64,000 nucleotides of DNA, from contig JANRFG010000012.1 of the NCBI GenBank assembly GCA_030725715.1, positions 1-64,000 of the forward strand, given 5' to 3'. Under the pieces are notes generated by a model. It did no database searches. It was given only the letters and a program-made list of their open reading frames with translations, and was not told where the DNA came from. Origin of the DNA: Opitutales bacterium. Lineage in GTDB: Bacteria > Verrucomicrobiota > Verrucomicrobiia > Opitutales > UBA953. Below are positions 55,533 through 63,572 of the stretch, piece by piece (the stretch's first letter is position 1; each line of letters starts with the position of its first letter). The translations under genes were made by a program, and so were the position numbers.

Positions 55533-56393
55533 GTGACGGACACCCCTTCAGACAACCCTTCGGTCCCCGCGGACGGCATCCTGCCGCCGCCGGACCTGCC
55601 GATCCGCCTCGATGTCTTCGAAGGCCCGCTGGACCTGCTGCTGTTCCTGATCCGCAAGAACGAGATCGATATCTACGATATCCCGATCGAGAAGGTCACC
55701 CAGCAGTACCTCGAGATCCTGCGCACGCAGGAGAAGGACAACCTCGAACTGGCCGGCGACTTCTTCGTCATGGCGGCCACCCTGATGTACATCAAGAGCC
55801 GCATGCTCCTCCCGGTCGAAAGCCGGCCCGAAGAGGAAGTGGCGGCCGCCGACGAAGGCCAGGACCCGCGCTGGGCCCTCGTCCAGCAGCTCATCCAGTA
55901 CAAGCGCGTGAAGGAGACCGCCGCGATCATCCGCGGTCTGGTCGACGACCGCCAAGGCCTGCTGAGCCGTTACGTATTGCAGCCGCAGGGCGAAGACGCC
56001 GTGATCCGGCCGGTCGCGCCCGCCGATCGCATCGAGCTCTGGAACACCTTCAACCTCGTCCTCCGCCGGCTCGCCGAGCGGATCCAGCCGGGCAACATCT
56101 CGACCGAGACCGTCACCGTCTCCGACCGGATGGAGACCATCCTGGCCCGGCTCGAGACCGAGCCCACGTTCGTCTTCACGAGCCTGTTGCCGGAACGTCC
56201 GACCGTCGGCTTCCTCGTGGCGACCTTCCTGGCCTGCCTCGAACTCGCCCGCCTGGGTAAGCTCAAATTGGAGCAGGACGCCTCCTTCGCCGAGATCAAC
56301 TGCACGAAGTCGGAACCCAGCGCGGCGCCCAACGCCGGCGAAGCCCTGGAAGGCGGCTCGGAATTCGACCAGCCCTCGGGCGAAACGGAGTAA
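55533..56393 (+). CDS. scpA: Segregation and condensation protein A
   Basis: 286-aa kleisin subunit of the bacterial SMC-ScpAB condensin. It starts at GTG 55533, 3 bases after lptD. Family motifs: RLDVFEGPLDLLLFLIRKNEIDIYDIP (the SMC-head binding N-terminus, start RLDVFEGPLDLLL), DFFVMAATLMYIKSRMLLP, and the C-terminal winged-helix FTSLLPERPTVGFLVATFLACLELARLGKL (core VATFLACLELARLGKL). A 25-residue Ser/Glu-rich tail follows. scpB is not adjacent. Confidence 0.95.
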   Translation: MTDTPSDNPSVPADGILPPPDLPIRLDVFEGPLDLLLFLIRKNEIDIYDIPIEKVTQQYLEILRTQEKDNLELAGDFFVMAATLMYIKSRMLLPVESRPEEEVAAADEGQDPRWALVQQLIQYKRVKETAAIIRGLVDDRQGLLSRYVLQPQGEDAVIRPVAPADRIELWNTFNLVLRRLAERIQPGNISTETVTVSDRMETILARLETEPTFVFTSLLPERPTVGFLVATFLACLELARLGKLKLEQDASFAEINCTKSEPSAAPNAGEALEGGSEFDQPSGETE

Positions 56394-56436
56394 GCGTCGG
56401 GCTTGAAATCACGCCCGGAGCGGTCAGATTACGGCC

Positions 56437-56682
56437 ATGGCCAGCGCCCGGCGCCCCTCTCACCGCTTGCTCGGACTTGGCTTGGACGCCACCGACCAGC
56501 ATAAACGCATCACGCGAGGCGAAGGCTTTTCTTTGGTGGGTGGCTCCGAGGAGACCCACGAGCGGATGACCGAGACCGTCATCAAGACGTCCGAGGACCT
56601 CAGCCGGAAGGGACGGACCATCGCGGACGCCCGCCCGGAGGAACTCGCCGAGCTCCTTCGCAAGCATGACCGTGGGGCTTGA
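56437..56682 (+). CDS. Small conserved-looking hypothetical protein
   Basis: 81-aa protein from ATG 56437 with no signal or membrane segment. The first half is LLGLGLDATDQHKRITRGEGFSL-like and glycine-rich; the second half is charged and helical (ETVIKTSEDLSRKGRTI, ARPEELAELLRKHD). It lies 43 bases after scpA and is plausibly co-transcribed. Codon use fits neighbouring genes, with a GC-rich third position. No function known to me. Confidence 0.6.
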   Translation: MASARRPSHRLLGLGLDATDQHKRITRGEGFSLVGGSEETHERMTETVIKTSEDLSRKGRTIADARPEELAELLRKHDRGA

Positions 56683-56745
56683 GCCAAAAAGGAGCCACAG
56701 ACGGATTGACTCACCTCTTTCGCAGGATTTGACTGCCTCTCCCCA

Positions 56746-57147
56746 ATGAGCAACGAGCTGCCCCCTCCTCCTCCGCCGCCTCCGCCCCCGCCTCCTCCGC
56801 CCGCGCCGGAAGGCGAGAACTCCGCCCAGGGCGGTGCTCCGAAGCTTAAGCTCAACAAGCCGGTCGCTCCGATCGCTCCCGTCGCCGCCGAAGGCATGCC
56901 CGTGCCTCCGCCGCCCGCGCCGACCGCCGGCGCACCGATTCCGCCGCCCCCTGCGCCGAGAGCCACCGCGCCCATCCCGGCTCCGATTCCGGCGCCGATC
57001 CCCGCCGCCGCACCGCGTCCGGCCGCCTCGCCTGCCAATCGTAACGTCGGCAAGTTCGCCGTCACGGTTGACCTTCTCGCGCTCGTCGCTTCCCTTGCGG
57101 GCGTGGTCATCCTGGCGCTCGAACTCTTCTCGAAATCCAAAGGTTGA
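56746..57147 (+). CDS. Poly-proline, tail-anchored membrane protein
   Basis: 133-aa protein starting MSNEL followed by 14 consecutive prolines (residues 6-19). The middle (20-100) is Pro/Ala-rich with repeated PPPPAP and IPAPIPAP units. One membrane helix lies at about 107-127 (VDLLALVASLAGVVILALEL), then FSKSKG, so the N-terminus faces the cytosol or periplasm with a short C-terminal tail. Translation of 14 prolines must depend on EF-P. It is 11 bases upstream of trxA and may share its transcript. Function unknown. Confidence 0.75.
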   Translation: MSNELPPPPPPPPPPPPPPAPEGENSAQGGAPKLKLNKPVAPIAPVAAEGMPVPPPPAPTAGAPIPPPPAPRATAPIPAPIPAPIPAAAPRPAASPANRNVGKFAVTVDLLALVASLAGVVILALELFSKSKG

Positions 57148-57158
57148 CCGACTTTTCC

Positions 57159-57488
57159 ATGGCCTCCGACCTCATCGCTCATCTCGATAACAACAACTTC
57201 GAAGCCACCATCAAGGCTTCGACTGTCCCCGTGCTGGTGGACTTCTGGGCCACCTGGTGTGGCCCATGCAAGCAGATCGGCCCGGTGCTCGACCAGCTTG
57301 CCGCCGAGATGGCCGGTACCGTCACGATCGCCAAGGTCGACGTCGACACCAACCAGGCCCTCGCCCAGCAGCTCGGCGTGAACTCCATCCCCGCCCTGTT
57401 CCTCTTCAAGAACGGCGTCGTGGTGGATAAGATGGTCGGTGCTCGCCCGAAGGGCGACATCGCCGCCTTCATCAAGAAGCACTCCTGA
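57159..57488 (+). CDS. trxA: Thioredoxin
   Basis: 109-aa cytosolic thiol-disulfide oxidoreductase, started at ATG 57159; a TTG 15 bases upstream would overlap the preceding gene. The active site is DFWATWCGPCKQIGPVL, with WCGPC and the buried aspartate. The cis-proline is in NSIPALFLFKNG. It reduces enzymes such as ribonucleotide reductase and Msr proteins. It is followed by a strong terminator. Confidence 0.97.
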   Translation: MASDLIAHLDNNNFEATIKASTVPVLVDFWATWCGPCKQIGPVLDQLAAEMAGTVTIAKVDVDTNQALAQQLGVNSIPALFLFKNGVVVDKMVGARPKGDIAAFIKKHS

Positions 57489-57513
57489 GGAGGTCGGCGT
57501 AAGCCCCCAACAG

Positions 57514-57544
57514 AAAGGCCCGGGATTGCTCCCGGGCCTTTTTT
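57514..57544 (+). terminator. Strong Rho-independent terminator after trxA
   Basis: Perfect 12-bp stem AAAGGCCCGGGA / TCCCGGGCCTTT around TTGC, followed by TTT. The opposite side ends in TTTCTGTTG on the minus strand, so it can also act, more weakly, on the convergent cytochrome unit whose last stop is at 57567. Confidence 0.95.
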
Positions 57545-57566
57545 GTCGGCGACCTCGCCGGGACGC

Positions 57567-58250
57567 TTACTTGGTCTCGAGCGGATGCTCCTTGAGCAGG
57601 TCCGCCGGATTGTACTGGGCGCGATTGCCGATGGCCTTGCGGATTTCGGCGACCTTGGTGTCCATGACGGGCTCGGCGGCGTTGCCCCAGGCCTGACGGA
57701 CGTAGGTCGCGATGTTCGCGACCTGCGCATCCTTGAGGCCGGCGCCGATGTTCGGCATGTTGCCGTTGTACTTCACGCCGTTGACCTCGATCTCACCGGC
57801 GAAGCCGGCCAGGATGGCCTTGATGAGGCGATCCTCGGAGCCGGTGACCCAGATCGACTTGGCGAGCGGAGGGAAGGCGCCGGGGACGCCGAGACCGGTG
57901 GCCTGGTGGCAGGCCGCGCAGTTCGCGAGGAAGAGCTGTTCGCCCTTGGCGGCATCGGGTTCGAAGACCACCGGACCGCCGCCCACGACGACCTTGGGAG
58001 CGTCGAGGTCGAAGGCCGAGGCCGAGAAACCACCGGCGTTGTTGGTCAGGTAGACGCCGGCCCAGAAGCCGAAGCCACAGAACAGGAAGACGATGAAGAT
58101 CGGCGTGAGGGAGAAACCCTCGGCCGGCTCGTCCTTGTCGCGGGAGAGCTGGGAGTGAACCTCCACCAGGCGCCCGTCGGAGGGGCCTTCGGAGCCGGAG
58201 GGACCCCGGCGCGGGCGGTTGCTATCGGAATGACGGTTACGGTCGTTCAT
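57567..58250 (-). CDS. Membrane-anchored monoheme cytochrome c (CcoP-like position)
   Basis: 227 aa. A charged N-terminus (residues 1-46) is followed by one membrane helix (about 49-69) and a periplasmic cytochrome c domain. It has a single heme site C111-A-A-C-H115, with M165 in NMPNI as the likely axial ligand. CcoP has two hemes, so this is a reduced version. It is the last gene of the respiratory cluster. The C domain is paralogous to the cytochrome at 60248: both share CHQ.TGLG.P..FPPLA, NG..YN..MP and TYVRQ.(W/F)GN patterns. Confidence 0.9.
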   Translation of the reverse strand: MNDRNRHSDSNRPRRGPSGSEGPSDGRLVEVHSQLSRDKDEPAEGFSLTPIFIVFLFCGFGFWAGVYLTNNAGGFSASAFDLDAPKVVVGGGPVVFEPDAAKGEQLFLANCAACHQATGLGVPGAFPPLAKSIWVTGSEDRLIKAILAGFAGEIEVNGVKYNGNMPNIGAGLKDAQVANIATYVRQAWGNAAEPVMDTKVAEIRKAIGNRAQYNPADLLKEHPLETK

Positions 58251-58254
58251 GGGT

Positions 58255-58779
58255 TCACTTCTTCAGTTTGGCTTCCGGCGAGGGGTAATCCTGGCGGAGA
58301 GATTTCAGGTAGGCGACGAGGGCCGTGCGCTGCGCGGCGTCCACGAAGCGGTAGGACGGATGCCAGACCGCGCCGCTGGAAGCGGGATCGGTCAGGAGCG
58401 TCTCGACGTTGATCTGGGAGGTGCGGGCGCCGTAGTTGGCGAGGTCCGGTCCGAGGCGACGCTCGCCGAGCAGCACCTGCGACTGCAGGGCGTAGTCGCG
58501 GGCGACAGAAGGACGGACGCCGTAACCGCGGGCGATATCGCTGCCCTGCCCCGCCGGACGGACCTGCTGGGTGTGGCAGTTGACGCAACCGAGGGAGACG
58601 TAGACGGCACGACCTTGGATGGCCAGGCCGGGCTCACGGGAGGGGAACAGCGCGCCGCCTTCTTCGCCGGCGGCGCGACCGAGGCCGCCGAGCTGGGACT
58701 GACCGCTGAGGATGAGCGCGCCGAAGGGCAACGCGACGGCGAGGAAGACGCCGGCCAGGAGAGTGTTGAGGTTCTTCAT
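58255..58779 (-). CDS. CcoO-like membrane-bound monoheme cytochrome c
   Basis: 174 aa with an N-terminal membrane anchor (residues about 6-26) and one heme site C65-V-N-C-H69 in the CcoO context GRAVYVSLGCVNCHTQQVRP. GPDLANYGART follows, as in CcoO GPDLARVG. In canonical CcoO the distal axial ligand is the methionine of MPAYP; the matching segment here is VWHPSY with H140 in that place, which suggests bis-histidine ligation. It is about 174 aa rather than the usual 200-240. Follows the CcoN-like gene by 13 bases. Confidence 0.88.
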   Translation of the reverse strand: MKNLNTLLAGVFLAVALPFGALILSGQSQLGGLGRAAGEEGGALFPSREPGLAIQGRAVYVSLGCVNCHTQQVRPAGQGSDIARGYGVRPSVARDYALQSQVLLGERRLGPDLANYGARTSQINVETLLTDPASSGAVWHPSYRFVDAAQRTALVAYLKSLRQDYPSPEAKLKK

Positions 58780-58792
58780 GGTGGGGGTCCGA

Positions 58793-60229
58793 TTAGTCGT
58801 GACGGCCCGCAGGAGCCGGAGCTTTGAGGATCATGCCGAAGGCGTTGAGGGCGAAGGCGACGTGGCCCACGAGGAGCAACACCGCGGAAATCTTCAGCAC
58901 GAGGAACCAAGAAGATTCCGCGCGCAGGACGTCGGCGTAGGCGACGGCCGGATTGGCGAGAAGCTGACCGTTCTGCCAACCACCGACGAGCCAGGCGACG
59001 ACCGCGGCGAGGAAGCCGAGCGCAGTCGCCCAGAAGTGCACGTGGACGAGCTTGGCCGAGGGCCAGAGGGCGCCGGTGAGGCGCGGCAGGATGAAGTAGG
59101 TCGCGCCGAAGACCACCATCGAGGCGCAACCATAGACGAGCAGCTGCTCGAGGCCGGTGGCGAAGGAGGTGAAGCGGACGAGGGCGCTCATGGAGCGGAA
59201 GGCGAAGACGCCGCCGAGCACGCCGGCGAGGGTGAAGGCGACGGCGCCGAAGCTCACGAAGCGGAGCGTCGTGTCGTTCCAGGCGCGGGCCCAGCCGCCC
59301 TGCGAGCAGAGCGTGCCGTGCACGTTGATGGCGACGATGATGACCGGGATGATCATCATCGCGGCGGCGACGACGCCGGTCGACTGCAGCCAGAGCGGCA
59401 CCGGCGAACCCACGAGGGCCGCGGGACCGGTCCAACCAGCGAAGAGGAAGAAGGTCCAGAAGGCCACCGGCGCGAGGTAGTAGCCCGTGAGCGTGCGCTC
59501 GAGGACCTTCGGCAGGAAGTAGTAGATCGCGGCGAGGGCCGAGGCACCGAACCAGAGCTGCAGGAGGTTCGCGACGAACCAGCTGTGCGCGAGGGCCTGC
59601 ACGACGCCGGAGGCGGGCTGCCAGAGCACGAGGAGCTGGGCCAGGAGGTAGACGAGCGGGAAGGCGAACGAAGCGCCCACCACGAACCACTGCGAGGCGA
59701 AGGTGTGACCCGACGGGCGGCGCGCGAAGGCGACGATCGGCCAGAAGCCGGCCAGCAGGAAGGCGACCGCGAGGACGGGGCCGACTTCACGCGGGAAGTC
59801 CAGGAGGCGGTAACCGGTCATGTCGCCGGCGAAGACGCGAGCGATACCGTAGGTCAGCGCGAGGTTCCAAGCCACGCCGCCGAGCTGGGCGAGCCAGCCG
59901 TTGCGGAACTCGAAACGTCCGAGCTGCGCGAGCAGCCAGAGGTTGAGCGCGAAGAAGGCGTTGAATCCCCAGCCGTAGATGAAGAGGTCCTGCTGGGCGG
60001 CGGCGATGCGGCCCGGGGTGAACCAAGCGCAGTCGCGCAGGACGCCGACCGAAGAGCCGAGGCCGAGGGCGGCGATCACGCCGAGCACCGAGGCGGCGAG
60101 CAGCCAGATCACGGCGGAGACGAAGAAGAGGAGGAACGGGCCACGGAGCGAAGCCTCGACGCGCGAGACGCGGCCGTCGCCTTCGGGAGGACGGCCCTGC
60201 GGGCGGCCGGAACGATTATCCTGGGTCAT
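58793..60229 (-). CDS. CcoN-like heme-copper oxidase subunit I homolog lacking heme and CuB ligands
   Basis: 478-aa integral membrane protein with about 12 helices. Fold landmarks of cbb3 subunit I are kept: GRI at 73-75, GWGFNA 86-91, YYFLPKVLER 236-245, GWTGP 265-269, and VHFW 397-400. By alignment to CcoN from memory, the heme b ligand His is Q79; the three CuB His are A220, A270 and A271; the heme b3 and second heme b His pair (GHVH in CcoN) is L360 and Q362. The cross-linked Tyr is A264. The protein has only seven histidines, none at these sites. It is an intact, in-frame gene, so this is not decay. It cannot be a normal terminal oxidase; a structural or quinone/heme-free electron-transfer role is inferred. 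Confidence 0.85.
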   Translation of the reverse strand: MTQDNRSGRPQGRPPEGDGRVSRVEASLRGPFLLFFVSAVIWLLAASVLGVIAALGLGSSVGVLRDCAWFTPGRIAAAQQDLFIYGWGFNAFFALNLWLLAQLGRFEFRNGWLAQLGGVAWNLALTYGIARVFAGDMTGYRLLDFPREVGPVLAVAFLLAGFWPIVAFARRPSGHTFASQWFVVGASFAFPLVYLLAQLLVLWQPASGVVQALAHSWFVANLLQLWFGASALAAIYYFLPKVLERTLTGYYLAPVAFWTFFLFAGWTGPAALVGSPVPLWLQSTGVVAAAMMIIPVIIVAINVHGTLCSQGGWARAWNDTTLRFVSFGAVAFTLAGVLGGVFAFRSMSALVRFTSFATGLEQLLVYGCASMVVFGATYFILPRLTGALWPSAKLVHVHFWATALGFLAAVVAWLVGGWQNGQLLANPAVAYADVLRAESSWFLVLKISAVLLLVGHVAFALNAFGMILKAPAPAGRHD

Positions 60230-60247
60230 CGGAAGAAGGGTGCGGGA

Positions 60248-61015
60248 TTATTTGAGGCCGAGTTCGGCGGTGGTCCAGGGAGCGGTGCGTCCGGCGTTGG
60301 CGGCGCGGATGGCCTTGACCTGGTCGGCGGTGACCGGGTTGCCTTGGTTGCCGAAGCTCTGACGGACGTAGGTGAGGACGTCGGCGATGTCGGCGTCGGA
60401 GACGCCGGCGACCGGCGGCATCATGCTGTTGTAGGTCATGCCGTTGACGGTGATCGGACCCATGAGCCCCTGGAGGATGAACTTCACCGGCAGCTCAGGA
60501 TTGCCCACGACGATCGGGGCGTTGGCGAGCGGCGGGAAGACGGGCGGCAGACCGAGGCCGGTCGGCTGGTGGCAGGCGATGCAGGTGCGCGCGTAGACGG
60601 CGGCACCGCGCTTCATCTGCTCGTCGGAAGCCTTGACGAAGGCGTTCGACGCAGCGGCGGGGGCGGCCGGAGCAGCGGCGGGAGCCGGCGCGGGGCCGGC
60701 GGCGGCCTGGAGCTTGGCGACGACCTTCGGGTCCTTCGCGACGAGGGCGACGGCGTCCTTGAGCGGGATGCGGAAAGAACCGTCGGCGTTGCGGGCGGGC
60801 TCGGTGAGGAGGGCCTGCGCCTTCTTGGTGTTCTCGGCGCGCAGGTCCTTCTGGGCCTGACGGCGGAGGGCGTCCTCGTCCGGTCCCTGACGGAGGGCGA
60901 GATAGGAGTAGCCGGTCACGATCAACCCGGCGGCGACGAGGGAGACGGCGCCGAGCCAGACCGCGACCTGGCCGGGGATCAGCGGGCGATTCCCGGAAGA
61001 AGAATGATCACTCAT
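60248..61015 (-). CDS. Membrane-anchored monoheme cytochrome c
   Basis: 255 aa from ATG 61013-61015, overlapping the actF stop by 8 bases. One membrane helix (about 16-38) is followed by a helical region (45-105), an Ala/Pro linker (105-125), and a cytochrome c domain with C145-I-A-C-H149 and M198/M199 in SMMPP as axial ligand. It connects ACIII to the CcoN-like protein by position and is probably the immediate electron acceptor of ACIII. Paralog of the cytochrome at 57567. A frame start further upstream at 61081 is rejected because it lies inside actF. Confidence 0.9.
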   Translation of the reverse strand: MSDHSSSGNRPLIPGQVAVWLGAVSLVAAGLIVTGYSYLALRQGPDEDALRRQAQKDLRAENTKKAQALLTEPARNADGSFRIPLKDAVALVAKDPKVVAKLQAAAGPAPAPAAAPAAPAAASNAFVKASDEQMKRGAAVYARTCIACHQPTGLGLPPVFPPLANAPIVVGNPELPVKFILQGLMGPITVNGMTYNSMMPPVAGVSDADIADVLTYVRQSFGNQGNPVTADQVKAIRAANAGRTAPWTTAELGLK

Positions 61016-62279
61016 GATAGTTGATGGACTCGAGGATGCGGGGGTCGTGGACGGGGATCGTCTCGTTCTTGGCGGCGCCACGCAGGAAGAGCGCGAACAC
61101 GATGCCGCCGAAGCCGACGATCGCGAGGAGGTCGAGGAAGAGCGAAGAGGTGAGGAACGGCGTCACGGAGAAGCCTTCCGGCGCCGACTTGTCGTAGACC
61201 TGACGGGGGATCGCGTTGAACCAGAGGTCCACGATGCCGCCGACGAGGATGACCCAGGCCACGGCGAGCAGGCGGCCGGCGACGATCTTCGTGCGGTAGA
61301 ACAGGAGGGTGAGGAACGGCAGGAAGAAGAAACCGAAGATGAGGTACATCGAGACGCCCCACCATTCGTTCTTGAGGCCGGTCACCGGATCGAACTCGCG
61401 GATGTTGTACCAGAAGGTCTCTTCCGGGATGTTCGCGGTGTAGATGAGGAAGTACTGCGAGAAGCTGATGTAAGCCCAGAAGACCGTGAAGGCCAGCATC
61501 AGGCAGCCGAGCACGTGGCGGTGGGCCTGGTTGAGGAGACCGTCGAGCCAGCCGCCGTTGGACAGCTTGTAGGTGAGGATCACCGTGACCGCGAGCGCGA
61601 GACGGATGGAGAGGGCGAAGAACCACACGCCGTACATGGTCGAGAACCAGTGGTACGAGAGGGCCATCAGGCAGTCGAAGGCGAGCATCGTGAGCGTCAC
61701 GGCGCCGAGCGGGATACCGACGGCGGAGACGGCGTGCAGGCGGTGCGTGTGGCCGGCGGTGCGGTCGGTGTCCTGGGCGAAGGACCAGCGGCGCAGGAGC
61801 GCGGCGAGCAGGCCGAAGACGCCGACGTAGAGGGCGATGCGGACGAGGAAGAACGATTCGTTCAGGAACCAGCTCTTCGCGATGAGAATCGGATCATGGC
61901 CGACCTCGTGTCCGCTGGGGAGGATGTGGGAACCGTCCGTCCAATACCAGACGGCGTGACGGAAGTCGGGCAGGAAGGCCAGCGGGACGATGCCGACCAG
62001 GATGACGACCGGCAGGCCGGCGATCAGGAGTTCCCAGTTGCGGCGGATGAGCGGGGCCCAGCCGGCGTCGAAGACGCGGGTGATCATCGTCAGCATCAGC
62101 ATGCCGATGAGGACGGCGACCCAGAAGAGGGAGCCGACGAGGACGGAGAGGGCCTGGCGGTTGTCGTGGTGCTGGACGCCGGCGAAGGCGAACCACCAGA
62201 CGACGGCGAGGGCGACGACGCCGACGGCCAGGAATTTCTTCCAGTGGGCGGTGAGGGCGTGAGGCGAGGAAGTGCTCAT
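61008..62279 (-). CDS. actF: Alternative complex III subunit ActF
   Basis: 423-aa integral membrane protein with about ten helices; hydrophobic blocks are seen at FLAVGVVALAVVWWFAF, LLIAGLPVVILVGIVPLAF and in the C-terminal third (FLPFLTLLFY). ActF is a NrfD-like, heme-free subunit of the quinol:cytochrome c/oxidoreductase ACIII, where it helps build the membrane proton path. The length matches the family. It follows actE by 7 bases and overlaps the cytochrome gene at 60248. Confidence 0.88.
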   Translation of the reverse strand: MSTSSPHALTAHWKKFLAVGVVALAVVWWFAFAGVQHHDNRQALSVLVGSLFWVAVLIGMLMLTMITRVFDAGWAPLIRRNWELLIAGLPVVILVGIVPLAFLPDFRHAVWYWTDGSHILPSGHEVGHDPILIAKSWFLNESFFLVRIALYVGVFGLLAALLRRWSFAQDTDRTAGHTHRLHAVSAVGIPLGAVTLTMLAFDCLMALSYHWFSTMYGVWFFALSIRLALAVTVILTYKLSNGGWLDGLLNQAHRHVLGCLMLAFTVFWAYISFSQYFLIYTANIPEETFWYNIREFDPVTGLKNEWWGVSMYLIFGFFFLPFLTLLFYRTKIVAGRLLAVAWVILVGGIVDLWFNAIPRQVYDKSAPEGFSVTPFLTSSLFLDLLAIVGFGGIVFALFLRGAAKNETIPVHDPRILESINYHE

Positions 62280-62286
62280 GGACGGA

Positions 62287-63000
62287 TTACTTGATTTGGG
62301 CCTTCACGGCGGCGGGGGCGAGTTCGGGCGGGCAGTTCTGGGAGAGCTGCAAGGCGCGCAGGTAGGCCACGACGGCCCAGCGCTCCTCGGGGGAGAGCTT
62401 GTCGCCGTAACCCATCATGGTGTTCTTGCCGTTGGTGATGACGTCGTAGATCTGTCCGTTCGGGTACGCGCGGATGACCGGCGTCTGGAGGCTGGCGATC
62501 GTCACGATGGCGACGTCGCCTTCGAGCGCGGAGCGCACCTTCATGATGCCGTTGCCGTCGGCGGCGTCGCCGTGGCAGACGGCGCAGTAGACCTGGTACT
62601 TGGCCTGGCCGAGGGCGAGCACGGCGGCGTCGACCGCGTAAGGCTGGGGCTGGCCCTTCGTGAGCTTCAGCGACTGCGTCGGGAAGCCCGCGAGGAAGGA
62701 GCCCTTGGCGTCCTTGCCGGAGACGAACGACGGGTTGAGGGATTCGGCGCGACGGTAGTCGGCGGAGAAGACCTTGAGGGGCTCGAGGCCGTTGCCGCGG
62801 GCGACGGTGCCGGCGACGGGCGGACGGGCGTCACGGCCGTCGGCGAAGAACTGGTTCTCCCCCTGGGCCTTGTACTTGGCCTGGGTGTCCATGTCGTCGA
62901 AGACATAGACCGGGGTGTCCTTGGACACCTTGCCCTGGAAGCCGAGGAAGCTGATCGTGGCGACGACCGCGACGGCGAGGAATGCGAGGTAACGGGTCAT
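62287..63000 (-). CDS. actE: Alternative complex III monoheme cytochrome ActE
   Basis: 237 aa with an N-terminal membrane anchor (residues about 3-20) and a C-terminal cytochrome c domain with C139-A-V-C-H143 in YQVYCAVCHGDAADGNG. ActE hands electrons from the ACIII core to cytochrome c or an oxidase. The gene is 10 bases after actD and 7 before actF, matching the actABCDEF order. Confidence 0.9.
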   Translation of the reverse strand: MTRYLAFLAVAVVATISFLGFQGKVSKDTPVYVFDDMDTQAKYKAQGENQFFADGRDARPPVAGTVARGNGLEPLKVFSADYRRAESLNPSFVSGKDAKGSFLAGFPTQSLKLTKGQPQPYAVDAAVLALGQAKYQVYCAVCHGDAADGNGIMKVRSALEGDVAIVTIASLQTPVIRAYPNGQIYDVITNGKNTMMGYGDKLSPEERWAVVAYLRALQLSQNCPPELAPAAVKAQIK

Positions 63001-63010
63001 GGGGGGCGGA

Positions 63011-63553
63011 TTAGTCGCGGATGACGGTGATCTCCTGGCCGCCGAGCGACTGGAGGAAGTTGCGCGACTCGTCGGGATGGAACTGCGGGTCGCGGGCCTC
63101 GAGGACGATCATGAACGTGTCATCGGACACGCGCGCGAAGTTCGGGAGCTCGAACAGCGGATGATTGTGGCGCGGGAGGCGGTTGAAGATGAACTGGCCG
63201 AAGAAGGTGCCGAAGGCGGCGAACAGGATCGTGCACTCGTAGAGCACCGGGAACGGGAAGATCACGCTCCAGTAGGGCTTGCCGCCGACGATCAGCGGGT
63301 AGTCGTACGAGTTCATGTACCAGGTGAGCAGGCAGCCGGTGATGAAGCCGGTGACGCCGCCCAGCAGGGTCAGGCGCGGGACGGGGGAGCGAGGCAGGCC
63401 CATGGCCTGGTCCATGCCGTGGATCGGGAAAGGCGTATGCACGTCCCAGTTCTTCCAGCCGGCGTCGCGCACCTTCTCGGCGGCGTGGAACACGTCGGAG
63501 ACCTTGCGGAAAGTGCAGGCCACGCCGTGGATGCGTTCGTTGCGTTCGTTCAT
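63011..63553 (-). CDS. actD: Alternative complex III subunit ActD (DUF3341)
   Basis: 180-aa membrane protein of the DUF3341 family. The N-terminus has the soluble part typical of ActD (GVACTFRKVSDVFHAAEKVRDAGW, the first motif being VFHAAEKVRDAG and FPIHGMDQAMGL). Two membrane helices follow (about 80-100 and 120-140). ActD is a structural subunit of ACIII. It lies between actC and actE. Confidence 0.9.
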   Translation of the reverse strand: MNERNERIHGVACTFRKVSDVFHAAEKVRDAGWKNWDVHTPFPIHGMDQAMGLPRSPVPRLTLLGGVTGFITGCLLTWYMNSYDYPLIVGGKPYWSVIFPFPVLYECTILFAAFGTFFGQFIFNRLPRHNHPLFELPNFARVSDDTFMIVLEARDPQFHPDESRNFLQSLGGQEITVIRD

Positions 63554-63572
63554 GGTCGGGGGGCGGCGGGGA

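Noticed and set aside
56930..57010. Repeated CCGATTCCGGCGCC-like units resembling a tandem repeat or CRISPR
   Set aside because: Units encode the Pro/Ala/Ile repeats of the poly-proline protein; no spacer-repeat structure.
58793..60229. H215 of the CcoN-like protein as a retained CuB ligand
   Set aside because: Counting from the conserved YYF-LPK block places the ligand position at A220, five residues later; H215 lies at the membrane edge. It cannot serve alone without the other ligands.
58712..61024. Very long open frame on the plus strand opposite the respiratory cluster
   Set aside because: Product is rich in Gly/Glu/Arg/Asp with no domain signatures; it is the mirror of high-GC codons in the cytochrome genes, which have clear heme motifs and membrane helices.
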